From NCBI GenBank assembly GCA_008501735.1, contig QQUF01000040.1, forward strand, positions 124,001 to 188,000: a stretch of 64,000 bases of DNA. The letters are read 5' to 3'. The position numbers and the translations under genes were made by a program. The stretch is from Calditrichota bacterium. GTDB lineage: Bacteria > CLD3. The notes under the pieces were generated by a model that saw nothing but the letters and a program-made list of their open reading frames with translations, made no database searches and was not told where the DNA came from. This document shows, piece after piece, positions 41,923 to 51,915 of the stretch. Within the stretch, counting starts at the first letter, position 1. The number at the start of each line of letters is the position of its first letter.

Positions 41923-44900
41923 AGTTAGTCTAATTTCTTTAATCCACGAATACAAAACAGGTACAACAAAAAGTGTAACCAATGCAATTACCATTCCGCC
42001 GAAAGATGGAATTGCCATTGGAACCATAATGTCTGAACCTCTTCCAGTACTTGTCAAAATAGGAATTAAAGCCAAAAGTGTTGTTGCAGTTGTCATCAAA
42101 CAAGGTCTGATTCTGCGTTTTCCTGCTTCCAAAACTAAGTCTCGAATTTGTTGTTTTGTGAGATTCGCTTTGTCTTTGAAAGATTGCTCTAAATAAGTTG
42201 CCATCACAACTCCGTCGTCGGTTGCGATTCCAAAAAGTGCGATGAAACCAACCCAAACGGCAACTGAAAGATTTACAGGGAAAATGTTAAAGACTTCTCG
42301 CAAGTTGAAGCCCAAGAGTGAGAAGTTCAAAAACCAACTTTGGTCGTAAAGCCAAATCATCAAAAAACCACCTGACCAAGCAACTAAAATTCCACTAAAA
42401 ACCAACGCAGTAGTGGAAACTGACTTAAACTGAAAGTAAAGAATTAGAAAAATTATGAAAAGTGCAAGTGGCAAAACAACGGCAAGTTTTTTCTCCGAAC
42501 GAATTTGGTTTTCATAATTTCCTGCAAACTTGTAAGAAACGCCGTCAGGAACAATCAACTCACCACTTCTAATTTTACCTTTAAGAAATTCATCAGCTTC
42601 TTCAACAACTTCGACTTCTGCAAATCCGTCTTTTTTGTCCAAAAGAACGTAGCCGACAAGGAAAGTATCTTCGGATTTTATGACTTGCGGACCTCTTACG
42701 TATTCCACTGATGCGAGTTGGATTAGTGGAATTTGAACACCTTCGGGAGTTGGAACTAAAATCTTTCCAAGTGATTCGATGTCGTCTCGAAGTTCTCTTT
42801 GGTAACGAACTCGAATCGGATAACGTTCACGCCCTTCAACTGAAGTTGTGATTGTTTTTCCACCAATGGCAACTTCAATCACATTTTGAACTTGCCTGAT
42901 TGAAATTCCGTAACGAGCAATTTCGTCTCTGTCAATTCGGATTTCCAAGTAAGGTTTTCCAACAATTCTGTCAGCGAAAACAGAAGCAGGTTCAACGGAA
43001 GGAACTTCTTTTAGTAATTTTTCAAGCTCAAGTCCAAACCTTTCGATTGTCTCTAAATTTGGACCTTTGACTTTAATTCCGATTGGAGCTCTCATTCCAC
43101 TTTGTAACATCACAATTCTTGCTGCAATTGGTTGTAACTTCGGTGCAGAAGTTGTACCGGGAATTTTGGCAACTTTTACAATTTCTTTCCAAATATCATC
43201 AGGAGATTTTATTTCGGGTCGCCAATTTCTGAAAGGAAGTCCGTCTTCATTTTCAATCAAATTTTCTTCTGAATCGCGTTCGTATTCTCCATTTTCAAAT
43301 TTATAATTAATCTTATTGCCGTTTTTGTCAACATTGTATTCGGGTTTATAATTTACAATTGTTTCAACCATCGAAATTGGAGCTGGGTCAAGAGGTGAAT
43401 CAGCTCTTCCAAGTTTTCCTACCACTAATTCTACTTCTGGAACAGACTTGATTTGTTTGTCTAATTTCTGAATGACATCTAAAGCTTCTCCGATTGAAGC
43501 GTGAGGCATTGTTGTTGGCATAAAAAGATAAGAACCTTCGTCAAGTGAAGGCATAAATTCCTTGCCAAGACCAGGAAATTCGTGAATTATTGTTGAGTAA
43601 ATTTTATTCTCTTTTGCAAAATTTGGAATAATTTTCCCAACTGTTTTCTCTACTCCAAGCCAAACCATAAATCCGCTTAGAACAATTCCTGACACTAAAA
43701 TCAAAAATTTTGATTTGTTCTCAAGTGTCCAAAAAAGAAGGTTCGGGTAAATTCTAATGAAATATTTAAAAAGAAATAAAACACCAAAAATCAAAATTCC
43801 GACAAAAAGTAAATTCAATAAAATTCCTGCTTCGACTCCAAGAGGAAGCCAATGTTTAGTCAAAAAATAAACAACAAGTGAAATTGCAAAAATATTTACT
43901 GCCAATGAGGAATGTTCTGCCACTACTTTTGGTAATTTAGACTCAAAAATTTTGTAAAGCCCGAAAGTTATTAAAATTAACCCAAGTAAAATACTTAGTG
44001 TTACTAAAGAATAAATTCCAAGCAGAACAAGAATTCCATTTAAAGACTTTTTCAAAGAATCAGACTTAATTTTTCCTGTAAAAAGTAGTTGTGCAAAAGG
44101 TGGAATCATTGTCAAAGCAACAATCACAGAAGCGATGAGTGCAAAAGTTTTAGTGTAAGCAAGTGGTCTGAATAGCTTTCCTTCTGCGGCTTCCATTGTG
44201 AAAATTGGTAAAAATGAAATTACTGTTGTTGCTATTGCAGTCAGAATTGCTGAGCCAACTTCACTTGTAGCTTTAAAAATCACCTCAAGTTTATTGTCGT
44301 TTTCTTCTGATTTTTCGAGATGTCGAAGAATGTTTTCAGTTACGACAATTCCCATATCGACCATTGTTCCTATTGCAATTGCGATTCCAGAAAGTGCGAC
44401 AATGTTCGCCTCAATGTCAAATAGTTTCATTCCGATAAAACACATTAAAACTGCAATCGGCAAAAGTAAAGAAATTAAAATTGAAGAATAAAAATGTCCA
44501 ACCATTACTAATATTACAATGATTGTTACCAAGATTTCTTCGGTAAGAGCAGAATTTAGAGTTCCAAGAGTTTCGTTAATTAGACCAGTTCTGTCATAAA
44601 AAGGAACAATTTTTACTTTTGAAACTGTTCCGTCAGAAAGTGTTTTTTGTGGTAATCCAGTTTCGATTTCACTGATTTTCTGTTTAACATTTTTTATAAC
44701 TTCGAGCGGATTTCCGCCGTAACGAGTAACGACAACTCCTCCAACTGCTTCTGCTCCTTCTTTGTCCAAAATTCCACGTCGAAGAGCTGGACCTAAGTTT
44801 ACAGTTGCAATGTCTTTGATTAGAATCGGAACATTTTCGTTAGATTTTATTACGGTTTTTTCCAAATCTTCAAGAGATTTTATGTAGCCAACTCCACGAA

Positions 44901-45645
44901 TGACGTATTCAACTTGGTTAATTTCAATTGTTTTTGCACCAACGTCAACGTTTGAATTTCGGATTGCGGTGTAAACTTCATTCAAGTTTACATTAAAATT
45001 TCTCATTGCATCTGGGTCAACGTCAATTTGGTATTCTTTGACAAATCCTCCAACCGAAGCAACTTCTGCAACTCCTTCCGCTGAACTTAGTGCGTAACGA
45101 ACGTAGTAATCCTGAATAGAACGCAATTCGTGTAAATCCCAACCTCCAGTTACATTTCCATTTTCGTCTTGACCTTCCAAAGTGTACCAAAAAACTTGTC
45201 CAAGTGGAGTTGCGTCAGGTCCCAGAGTTGGTGAAACATTTTCGGGTAAAGTTCCTTTGGGTAAAGAATTTAATTTTTCCAAAACTCTTGAACGAGACCA
45301 GTAAAATTCCACGTCCTCTTTGAAAATCAAATAAATCGAAGAAAAGCCAAACATCGAAAATGAGCGTATTGATTTAACTCCGGGAATTCCAAGTAAAGCA
45401 GTTGTGAGTGGATAAGAAATTTGGTCTTCTACGTCTTGAGGAGATTTCCCTTTCCATTCTGTAAAAATGATTTGTTGATTTTCTCCAATGTCAGGAATCG
45501 CATCAACTCTTACAGGATTTCTTGGAAGGATTCCTAAATCGTAGTCGAAAGGAGCAACAATTAATCCCCAAGCAATTGTGAAAAGCAGTAAAAGAATTAC
45601 TACTAATTTATTTTCAAGGCAAAATCTGATTAATTTATCTAACAT
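41917..45645 (-). CDS. cusA: CusA/CzcA-family heavy-metal efflux RND transporter
   Basis: A 1242-aa RND pump: FDYDLGILPRNPVRVDAIPDIGENQQIIFTEW at the start, TMVDMGIVVTENILRHLE in helix 4 region, SLDEGSYLFMPTTMPHASIGEALDVI in the second porter domain and ATDDGVVMATYLEQSF near the end. It moves metal from the periplasm or cytosol out through a TolC channel. It is about 200 residues longer than E. coli CusA; the extra part is a hydrophobic block (about 530-640) with several added helices, seen also in other Bacteroidota CusA-like pumps. CusB ends 4 bp upstream; Cu(I)/Ag(I) specificity is inferred from the neighbouring P1B-1 ATPase. Confidence 0.93.
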   Translation of the reverse strand: MLDKLIRFCLENKLVVILLLLFTIAWGLIVAPFDYDLGILPRNPVRVDAIPDIGENQQIIFTEWKGKSPQDVEDQISYPLTTALLGIPGVKSIRSFSMFGFSSIYLIFKEDVEFYWSRSRVLEKLNSLPKGTLPENVSPTLGPDATPLGQVFWYTLEGQDENGNVTGGWDLHELRSIQDYYVRYALSSAEGVAEVASVGGFVKEYQIDVDPDAMRNFNVNLNEVYTAIRNSNVDVGAKTIEINQVEYVIRGVGYIKSLEDLEKTVIKSNENVPILIKDIATVNLGPALRRGILDKEGAEAVGGVVVTRYGGNPLEVIKNVKQKISEIETGLPQKTLSDGTVSKVKIVPFYDRTGLINETLGTLNSALTEEILVTIIVILVMVGHFYSSILISLLLPIAVLMCFIGMKLFDIEANIVALSGIAIAIGTMVDMGIVVTENILRHLEKSEENDNKLEVIFKATSEVGSAILTAIATTVISFLPIFTMEAAEGKLFRPLAYTKTFALIASVIVALTMIPPFAQLLFTGKIKSDSLKKSLNGILVLLGIYSLVTLSILLGLILITFGLYKIFESKLPKVVAEHSSLAVNIFAISLVVYFLTKHWLPLGVEAGILLNLLFVGILIFGVLFLFKYFIRIYPNLLFWTLENKSKFLILVSGIVLSGFMVWLGVEKTVGKIIPNFAKENKIYSTIIHEFPGLGKEFMPSLDEGSYLFMPTTMPHASIGEALDVIQKLDKQIKSVPEVELVVGKLGRADSPLDPAPISMVETIVNYKPEYNVDKNGNKINYKFENGEYERDSEENLIENEDGLPFRNWRPEIKSPDDIWKEIVKVAKIPGTTSAPKLQPIAARIVMLQSGMRAPIGIKVKGPNLETIERFGLELEKLLKEVPSVEPASVFADRIVGKPYLEIRIDRDEIARYGISIRQVQNVIEVAIGGKTITTSVEGRERYPIRVRYQRELRDDIESLGKILVPTPEGVQIPLIQLASVEYVRGPQVIKSEDTFLVGYVLLDKKDGFAEVEVVEEADEFLKGKIRSGELIVPDGVSYKFAGNYENQIRSEKKLAVVLPLALFIIFLILYFQFKSVSTTALVFSGILVAWSGGFLMIWLYDQSWFLNFSLLGFNLREVFNIFPVNLSVAVWVGFIALFGIATDDGVVMATYLEQSFKDKANLTKQQIRDLVLEAGKRRIRPCLMTTATTLLALIPILTSTGRGSDIMVPMAIPSFGGMVIALVTLFVVPVLYSWIKEIRLTS

Positions 45646-45649
45646 TTTA

Positions 45650-47500
45650 TTACTCGATTTTTTCTAAAATTTCACCGCAACTGAACATTCTTGAGCCAAA
45701 ATAAGGATTTTCAATTTCACTTCTTTCAGCTAACCAAGTTGCACCTTTGTTTCCAAAAGCCATTGGACATTTTGCAATAAAAACAACATTCTCAGCACCA
45801 AACATTTTTACAATTTTCGTTATTGTTTGGGAGAAAGGGGAAAAATATTTTCTTTGAGTTTCTAAGTCTTCTGAGTGAGAAAAGTGTTCTGAATCTTTGC
45901 GAAGTTGAGCAATTAAATTAAACCACTTTGTTCGATTAAGTTTATCCAAAAGTTCAATGTTGCAATCTTCAAAATCTGCCAAAATATTCTTTGCTAAATG
46001 TTTAGAGTGTTTGCTTTGGTCTTTGGAAAGTGCTTTTTGTAACGAAAAGTAAGATTCCAAAGAAATTGAGATTTGTTTGCGAAATTCTAAAGGAGAGTTC
46101 GCATTTAAAGTTTCAGACCTGACAGGTTTTAAAAACCTGTCAGGTCTATTTTCACTCATCATACTTGGTTTGGCAACGATTTGGAGAGCAGAGTCAATTT
46201 TGAAAGCACCGTTTGTAACAACTTCTTCGCCTTCTTGTAATCCATTTTTAATTACATAAAAATCTCCTGCACGAACTCCGAGATTTACTTCTCTTCCTTC
46301 AAAAGTTGGTTCATTTTTATTTGTAACTTTAACGTAAACTATTGCTCTTTTACCTGTAATCAAAACTGCTGATTTAGGGACAACCAAAGGTGCGTGAGTT
46401 TTTTGTTCTTTGTCAGCGAATCCCAATTTTTCTGCTTTTACTAAACTCATTCCACAGATGTCGCAATTCCCGGGATTGTTTTTAACGATTTCAGGATGCA
46501 TCGGAGAAATCCATTTTCCTTCAAGGGAATTCTCGATGACTGAACCGTCTTCTGTAACTGTTGCTTTCAAAGTTGCTTTCACAAACATTTCAGGTTTTAA
46601 TTTTTCGTCTTTGTTCACAACATTGAGGCGAACTTTTACAGTTCGTGTTTTTGGATTTAAAGTCGGTTCGATGAATGCAACTCTTCCTGTAAAAACTTCA
46701 CTTGGGAACGCCGTTACACTAAATTCGACTTTTTGTCCGTAGTGTAAAAATTGTAAATCGGATTCGTAAGCATCAAGAAAAACCCAGACTTTTGAAAAAT
46801 CTGCAATTTGGTAAAGTGGAGAACCTTCTTTGACGTAAATTCCTTCCGTTGCACTTTTGTGAATCACAATTCCGTCAATTTCAGAATTAACAATTAAGTT
46901 TTGTTTTACTTTTTTAGTCTTTTCAAGTTCTTGAATTTGTTCAGAACTTACACCGAGAATCTCAAGTTTCTTTCGTGCCGATTTCTTTTGACTTTCAGAA
47001 TTAGCGAATTGAAATGTTTGTAAAAATTCCTCTTGAGCAGAGACGAGTTCAGGACTGTAAATTTCTACCAAATGGTCACCTTTTCGCACTCGGACTCCAG
47101 TGTAGTCAACAAAAAGTCTTTCAAGTCTGCCGTTAGTCCAAGCGGAAATAGTTTTGACTTTGGTTTCATCGAGGACGATTTTTCCAACCATTCGGACTTC
47201 AACATCAACAAATTTTCTTTCAATTTTTGTTGTTTGTATTTCTGCAAGTTTCATCGCCGATTCGGACATTTTGATTTCTCTTTCATTGCCTTCTTCGGAA
47301 GTGTCTTCAACAAGCGGAATCAAATCCATTCTACAAATCGGGCAAAGTCCCGGTTTAGGTAAACGAACTTGTGGATGCATTGAACAAGTCCAAATTGTTG
47401 TGTTTGTTATTGAATCAGTTTCTGTTTGTGAGTGGTTGTGTTCTTCTTTTTTCTCACCACAAGCAACGAGAAACATCAAAAAAATTATTAAAATCTTCAT
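45650..47500 (-). CDS. cusB: CusB-like RND adaptor with two heavy-metal-binding domains and DUF3347
   Basis: A 616-aa periplasmic adaptor lipoprotein (signal ends FLVAC). Order: an HMBD zinc-ribbon-like motif (WTCSMHPQV...CPICRMDLIPL, about 34-60), the adaptor hairpin/lipoyl/barrel region (about 75-315), a second HMBD (WISPMHPEI...CDICGMSLVKAE, about 330-360) inserted before the membrane-proximal domain, and a C-terminal DUF3347 domain (about 470-616, ending in FIAKCPMAF and MFSCGEI). The Cys and Met-rich sites fit Cu/Ag capture and delivery to CusA. A palindromic element is embedded in frame at about residues 452-462, in the linker before DUF3347. Confidence 0.92.
   Translation of the reverse strand: MKILIIFLMFLVACGEKKEEHNHSQTETDSITNTTIWTCSMHPQVRLPKPGLCPICRMDLIPLVEDTSEEGNEREIKMSESAMKLAEIQTTKIERKFVDVEVRMVGKIVLDETKVKTISAWTNGRLERLFVDYTGVRVRKGDHLVEIYSPELVSAQEEFLQTFQFANSESQKKSARKKLEILGVSSEQIQELEKTKKVKQNLIVNSEIDGIVIHKSATEGIYVKEGSPLYQIADFSKVWVFLDAYESDLQFLHYGQKVEFSVTAFPSEVFTGRVAFIEPTLNPKTRTVKVRLNVVNKDEKLKPEMFVKATLKATVTEDGSVIENSLEGKWISPMHPEIVKNNPGNCDICGMSLVKAEKLGFADKEQKTHAPLVVPKSAVLITGKRAIVYVKVTNKNEPTFEGREVNLGVRAGDFYVIKNGLQEGEEVVTNGAFKIDSALQIVAKPSMMSENRPDRFLKPVRSETLNANSPLEFRKQISISLESYFSLQKALSKDQSKHSKHLAKNILADFEDCNIELLDKLNRTKWFNLIAQLRKDSEHFSHSEDLETQRKYFSPFSQTITKIVKMFGAENVVFIAKCPMAFGNKGATWLAERSEIENPYFGSRMFSCGEILEKIE
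46115..46147. repeat. In-frame palindromic element inside cusB
   Basis: 15-bp perfect arms AGACCTGACAGGTTT/AAACCTGTCAGGTCT around TAA: 33 bp, a multiple of three, encoding residues in the linker before DUF3347. A close relative (CCTGAAAGGTTT arms) lies in intergenic DNA at 60486-60516. Confidence 0.75.
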
Positions 47501-47512
47501 TGTTTTAACTTT

Positions 47513-48742
47513 TTAGTTTGTAATCATTTTTAGTTTTGCTAATGAAATTGCTTTTTTAGTTTTCGCCATTTCAAGGTTTAGTTCAAATTCGAGAAGAGTT
47601 TTTTGTGCGTCAATTAAATTCAAAAAATCAAGTTTCCCGTTTTGGTAAGCCGTTTTGGTAACCTCAAGGTTTTGCTTTTCTTTTGGAATTAAAGTATTTT
47701 CGTAAAGTGTAATTTTTCTTTCTGAATCTTCAATTTCAAAGAAAAGTGATTCTGTTTCAAATTCAAATTTGTTCAATTGATTTTGTTTTTTTTGCTCAAC
47801 TGAATTTTGTCTAAACTTTGATTCACGGACTTTTGCAGAATATTTCTCACGCCAAATCGGAACGCTAATTCCAAACATTAACATCAAAGGGTCTTTTCCG
47901 TCGTCTTTTAACTGAGTCGTTCCTGATTCTGTAAAAGCGTAATCGATTCCAAAAGTGAAGTTTGGGTAAAAATCTTTTTCTGAAAGTTTGGTTTTGGCTT
48001 TTTCTTTTTCAACCAAAAATTCTAAAGACTTGATGTTTGGATTTTGCAAAATCTCTGTTTTAAGTAGTTCCTTGTTCAAAGTTAGATTCTCAAAAACAAG
48101 TTTTACTTCTGGTAAAATGGCATTTGAAGAACGGTTTAAAAGGAAATTCAAGTTTGCTTGTCTAACTTTAAGCAGTTGGTTTAAAGTTTTGATTCTGTCT
48201 TTCAATTTCTCAATTTGAATTTCAGTTTGGATTAGATTCGCAAAACTTGTTTTGTTGTTTTCATACTTTGATTTTGTAACCGTAAGAATGTCTTCAAGCA
48301 AAAGCAAATTTTCTTGTGAGATTTTGATTTGAATCTGTGAGAAATAAAGTTCAAAGTAAGCCTTTTTCACTTCAAAAAATAGCTTAACCTTTTCCCAGTC
48401 AAGTTCTTGTTTTAAAGATTCAGCTTCTTTTAAAACAACTTTTTCAGCAAGGTCAAGTTTACCGAAAAACGGGAATTTTTGACTCAAACTAAGTTTTGCT
48501 TTTTGAGGTCCGACTTTGGTTTCTACTTCTTTGACAAAGTATGAAAAACTCAAAGTTGGGTCAGGTAAGGAACCGACTTGTGGAACTCTTTCAAGACTTG
48601 CTTTCCACGAATGGAATTTTGCTTTTAGAGAAGGGTTGTTTTCAGCTGAAAATTCCAAAAGTTCTTGTAAAGTTGAGTTTTGTGAGATTTCCTGCCCAAA
48701 TAAATTTAATGGGATTAGAAGGATTAAAATTATGAGAAACAT
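47513..48742 (-). CDS. cusC: TolC-family outer-membrane efflux protein
   Basis: A 409-aa TolC-like channel with a signal peptide (FLIILILLIPLNLFG). Two homologous halves of long helices are visible, with LGLEFSAENNPSLKA-type first repeat starts and PDPTLSFSY; the second repeat has QNPNIKSLEFLVEKEKAKTKLSEKDFYPNFTFGIDY. It should form the outer-membrane exit duct for the CusA/CusB pump and heads that operon (12 bp before cusB). A sigma-54-like promoter lies 35-52 bp upstream, with palindromic operators 100-150 bp upstream. Confidence 0.9.
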   Translation of the reverse strand: MFLIILILLIPLNLFGQEISQNSTLQELLEFSAENNPSLKAKFHSWKASLERVPQVGSLPDPTLSFSYFVKEVETKVGPQKAKLSLSQKFPFFGKLDLAEKVVLKEAESLKQELDWEKVKLFFEVKKAYFELYFSQIQIKISQENLLLLEDILTVTKSKYENNKTSFANLIQTEIQIEKLKDRIKTLNQLLKVRQANLNFLLNRSSNAILPEVKLVFENLTLNKELLKTEILQNPNIKSLEFLVEKEKAKTKLSEKDFYPNFTFGIDYAFTESGTTQLKDDGKDPLMLMFGISVPIWREKYSAKVRESKFRQNSVEQKKQNQLNKFEFETESLFFEIEDSERKITLYENTLIPKEKQNLEVTKTAYQNGKLDFLNLIDAQKTLLEFELNLEMAKTKKAISLAKLKMITN

Positions 48743-48776
48743 TTATTCAAGTATCCAAATTAATTTTCAATTCAAT

Positions 48777-48794
48777 TTCCAAGTTTCGTGCCAA
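48777..48794 (-). promoter_or_regulatory. Sigma-54-like promoter of the cusCBA operon
   Basis: Minus strand reads TTGGCACGAAACTTGGAA: TGGCAC, 5-nt spacer, TTGG. The -24 GG and the spacing match; the -12 dinucleotide is GG rather than the consensus GC. The transcript would start about 12 nt downstream, leaving a short leader before cusC. The same architecture recurs at 52052-52069. Confidence 0.6.
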
Positions 48795-48842
48795 AAAGAT
48801 AAACCGTTTTAATGAAGATTAGCAATGATTTTTGAAAACAAG

Positions 48843-48892
48843 TGTAGAATATTCTCCACTTGGTGTAGAGATTAATGTGGAATATTCTAAAC
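48843..48892. promoter_or_regulatory. Tandem operators (GAATATTC palindromes) upstream of cusC
   Basis: Two clear sites, TGTAGAATATTCTCCA (48843-48858) and TGTGGAATATTCTAAA (48877-48892), with a degenerate TGTAGA half-site between them at 48864. They lie 50-100 bp upstream of the sigma-54-like promoter, the usual position of enhancer sites for an NtrC-type activator, and directly after the copA stop codon. Confidence 0.65.
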
Positions 48893-51019
48893 TCAAATTA
48901 TCATTTTCTTAAGTCTAAGCGAATTTAGAATAACTGAGACAGAACTAAAGCTCATTGCAGCTGCCGCAATCATTGGACTTAGAAGAATTCCAAAAAAAGG
49001 ATAAAAAATTCCTGCCGCAATTGGAATTCCAAGAGCATTGTAAAAAAAAGCAAAAAATAAATTTTGTTTAATGTTTGACACTGTTTGGTGACTCAAATGT
49101 CTTGCTTGTAAAATCCCTCTTAAATCACCTTTTACCAAAGTTATTCCTGCACTTTCCATCGCAACATCTGTTCCTGTTCCCATTGCGATTCCAACCTGAG
49201 CTTGTGCTAAAGCTGGAGCATCATTAATTCCATCTCCTGACATTGCAACAATTGCATTTTCATTTTGTAATTTTTTGACAATTTCAGCCTTTTGATGAGG
49301 TAAAACACCACCAATAACATTGCTAATTCCAAGTTTTTGTGCAACCGTTTCAGTTGTTGTCTGACTATCTCCTGAAAGTAAAACAATTTTTATCCCTTCA
49401 TCTTGTAAACCTTTTATTGCCTCAACAGTTGTATCTTTGATTGGGTCAATTATCCCAATAATTCCACTAATTAATGAATCAATTCCAATTAGAATTACAG
49501 TTTGCCCGTCTTTTCTTAAAGTTTCGATTTCCTCATTGAAATCGCTGAAATCAATTTTGAAATCAATCATTAGTTGCTCATTTCCAAGCAAAACAACAGA
49601 GTTATTGACTTTGCCTTTGATTCCTTTACCTGTAAATGATTCAAAATCAGTGGCATTTGTAATCTGGATTCCTCTTTCTTTTGCTCCTTGAATAATTGCT
49701 TCGGCTAAAGGGTGTTCACTTCCTTTTTCCAAACTTGCAGTCATTTTTAGAAGGTATTCTTCATCTATATTTTTGACAGTTCTCACAGTAATTAACTTGG
49801 GCTTTCCTTCTGTAAGAGTTCCTGTTTTATCGACAACAATTGTATCGACTTTACGCATAATTTCAATAGCTTCGGCATTTTTGAACAAAATTCCTTTTGT
49901 TGCACCTTTTCCTGTACCAACCATAATTGACATTGGAGTTGCAAGACCTAATGCACAAGGGCAAGCAATAATTAAAACCGAAATTGCATTAATCAAAGCA
50001 AAAGCTAAACTTGGCTCAGGTCCCCAAATCGCCCAAATTATAAAAGTAAAAAGAGAAATTAAAATTACCGTTGGGACAAAATAACCTGAAACTGTGTCAA
50101 CAATTTTTTGAATTGGAGCACGACTTCTTTGAGCTTCTGAAACCATCGAAATTATTTTTGAAAGCAAAGTATCAGAGCCAATTTTTTCCGCTTTAATTAT
50201 TAATGAACCTGTTCCATTAATTGTCGCACCAATTACTTTGTTACCAATTTCTTTTTGGACAGGAATTGATTCGCCTGTAACCATTGATTCATCAATTGTA
50301 CTAAGACCTTCAATGACAATTCCATCAACGGGAATTTTTTCTCCCGGTCTTACACGCAAATCATCGTTAATCTTAATTAATTCTAAACTTACTTCCTCTT
50401 CTGAGCCATCAGAATTAATTCTTTTTGCAGTTTTTGGAGCTAAGTCCAACAATTTTTTGATTGCTTGGCTGGTTTGGCTTCGAGCTTTTAATTCAAGAAC
50501 TTGTCCAAGCAAAATTAAAGTAACAATGACTGCACCCGCTTCAAAGTAAACTTCAACTTGACCAAGTTCATTTCGGAAAGAATTAGGGAAAATTTCAGGA
50601 AAAATTGAGGCAACTAAACTGTAAATAAAAGCAATACTTACACCAAGTCCAATTAATGTAAACATATTTAGGCTTTTATTTTTTACGGATTGAATTGCCT
50701 TTTCATAAAATGGAAAAGCTGACCAAGTGGCAATTGGTATTGCAAGAATTAATTCAGTCCAAACCCGAAAGTTCTGAGAGAATAACTGAGAAATTGGCTT
50801 ATTCGGTAACAAATCTCCCATAGCAATTATAAAAATTGGAATTGTTAGTACTGTCGAAAACCAAAACCTTTTCGACATACTTTTAAGTTCCAAATTGTCT
50901 TCATCATCAATACTAATCTCCTTCAATTCCAAATTCATTCCACATTTTGGACAATTTCCAAAAGTTTCCTGTTGAATTTCCGGATGCATAGGACAAGTAT
51001 AAATTTTTTTGTTTGGCAT
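48893..51019 (-). CDS. copA: Copper/silver-translocating P1B-1 ATPase
   Basis: A 708-aa heavy-metal P-type ATPase. An N-terminal HMBD motif ([11 protein letters not shown]...CPKCGMNLE, residues about 7-30) replaces the usual HMA domain, as in SilP-like pumps. Eight helices are expected. [11 protein letters not shown] is the transport-site motif, [12 protein letters not shown] the phosphorylation site, SEHPLAEAI the nucleotide-binding HP site, and [18 protein letters not shown] the hinge. The YN (FFYNALG) and M-x2-S (MSFSSVS) helices define the Cu(I)/Ag(I) class. It exports cytosolic copper to the periplasm, from where CusCBA can expel it. Last gene of the minus-strand group begun by the Met-rich protein. 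Confidence 0.95.
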   Translation of the reverse strand: MPNKKIYTCPMHPEIQQETFGNCPKCGMNLELKEISIDDEDNLELKSMSKRFWFSTVLTIPIFIIAMGDLLPNKPISQLFSQNFRVWTELILAIPIATWSAFPFYEKAIQSVKNKSLNMFTLIGLGVSIAFIYSLVASIFPEIFPNSFRNELGQVEVYFEAGAVIVTLILLGQVLELKARSQTSQAIKKLLDLAPKTAKRINSDGSEEEVSLELIKINDDLRVRPGEKIPVDGIVIEGLSTIDESMVTGESIPVQKEIGNKVIGATINGTGSLIIKAEKIGSDTLLSKIISMVSEAQRSRAPIQKIVDTVSGYFVPTVILISLFTFIIWAIWGPEPSLAFALINAISVLIIACPCALGLATPMSIMVGTGKGATKGILFKNAEAIEIMRKVDTIVVDKTGTLTEGKPKLITVRTVKNIDEEYLLKMTASLEKGSEHPLAEAIIQGAKERGIQITNATDFESFTGKGIKGKVNNSVVLLGNEQLMIDFKIDFSDFNEEIETLRKDGQTVILIGIDSLISGIIGIIDPIKDTTVEAIKGLQDEGIKIVLLSGDSQTTTETVAQKLGISNVIGGVLPHQKAEIVKKLQNENAIVAMSGDGINDAPALAQAQVGIAMGTGTDVAMESAGITLVKGDLRGILQARHLSHQTVSNIKQNLFFAFFYNALGIPIAAGIFYPFFGILLSPMIAAAAMSFSSVSVILNSLRLKKMII

Positions 51020-51043
51020 ATCTGCACCTATAGATTAATTGCA

Positions 51044-51556
51044 TTAATGTTTATGGTCGCGTTCTTCCTCGTGTTTATGGTCATCGTGATGAACTGAATC
51101 TTGCTCATTTTGAGTAGTATTAACTCCGTGTCCATAATTAAAAACTAAATTCGCTCCAATGTCTGCACCGTAAATTAATAGAGAAGAAATTATGAGAAGC
51201 GATAAGATGAGAGTTTTCCTAAGGAACTTAATATCATATTTTTGTGATAAAAAAGTTGTGATTGCTGTTAGGACTAAAATTCCACTCATACAAATCATAA
51301 TATCTCTATGAGAATGCACAATATTATGTCCGGGAGCACTGTGTCCGAAAAAATCTGTGTCTTTAAAACCACTCAAAACTGCGATAATTGCCATAAAAGC
51401 TCCTGAATAAATTAACCATTCAGCAAACTTTTTAAACCTTTCATCTTTTTTGAAAATGAAAATAATTTCCATAACTAATGCACCAATTACAAATGCAATT
51501 GGAAAATGCACGAAAATCGGATGGATTGCGTTTATATTTTGAAAACCTTCAAGCAT
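51044..51556 (-). CDS. DUF2231 membrane protein with His-rich tail
   Basis: A 170-aa protein with four hydrophobic helices starting INAIHPIFVHFPIAFVIGALVMEIIFIF, the DUF2231 signature (conserved HP and HFP). The last 35 residues are rich in His, Asp and Glu (VHHDDHKHEEERDHKH), a probable metal-binding tail. DUF2231 proteins often accompany metal or heme membrane proteins; function unsettled. Its position between the Met-rich protein and copA suggests a role in copper handling at the inner membrane. Confidence 0.82.
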   Translation of the reverse strand: MLEGFQNINAIHPIFVHFPIAFVIGALVMEIIFIFKKDERFKKFAEWLIYSGAFMAIIAVLSGFKDTDFFGHSAPGHNIVHSHRDIMICMSGILVLTAITTFLSQKYDIKFLRKTLILSLLIISSLLIYGADIGANLVFNYGHGVNTTQNEQDSVHHDDHKHEEERDHKH

Positions 51557-51579
51557 TGAATTTCTTTATTTTTAAAATA

Positions 51580-51915
51580 TTAGTGTTTGTGGTTGCTGTG
51601 AGTGTCTTTTTCTTTTGAATCAGAATCGTCTTTATGCATCATTCCTTCCATCATTTTCATCATAGTAGAATGCATTTCGCCATCTTTCATCATCATTTTA
51701 CACATTTTCATCATTTCATCTTTTTTGCCGTGCATTGTTTCCATCATTTTGGACATCATTTCCATTCTCATTTCCGGATTTGTGGCAATGTGATTCATTA
51801 CTTGTTCAGTTTTTTTTGAGTCTTTCATTAACTCTTTAACATCGTCTGAACCAGCTTGTAAATTTTGGATTAATGCAAATCCAATTAAGAATGAAACAAA
51901 GATTAATGTTTTCAT
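51580..51915 (-). CDS. Small exported Met/His-rich metal-binding protein
   Basis: The frame extends to 51969, but the ATG at 51915 has a good AGGAG ribosome site and starts a signal peptide (MKTLIFVSFLIGFALIQNLQA). The mature part of about 90 residues is packed with Met, Lys and His (MEMMSKMMETMHGKKDEMMKMCKMMMKDGE, then a C-terminal HSNHKH). Met-rich segments bind Cu(I) and Ag(I) in the periplasm, as in CusF-, CopK- or SilE-like proteins, although this is not homologous to them as far as I can tell. First gene of the DUF2231-copA transcript; its leader holds a hairpin and a sigma-54-like promoter. Confidence 0.78.
   Translation of the reverse strand: MKTLIFVSFLIGFALIQNLQAGSDDVKELMKDSKKTEQVMNHIATNPEMRMEMMSKMMETMHGKKDEMMKMCKMMMKDGEMHSTMMKMMEGMMHKDDSDSKEKDTHSNHKH

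Noticed and set aside
51602-51819. Ile/Ser- and His-rich ORFs opposite the Met-rich protein
   Set aside because: The complement of ATG/AAA-rich codons gives CAT/TTT codons automatically; the Met-rich protein has a signal peptide, ribosome site and operon context, these do not.
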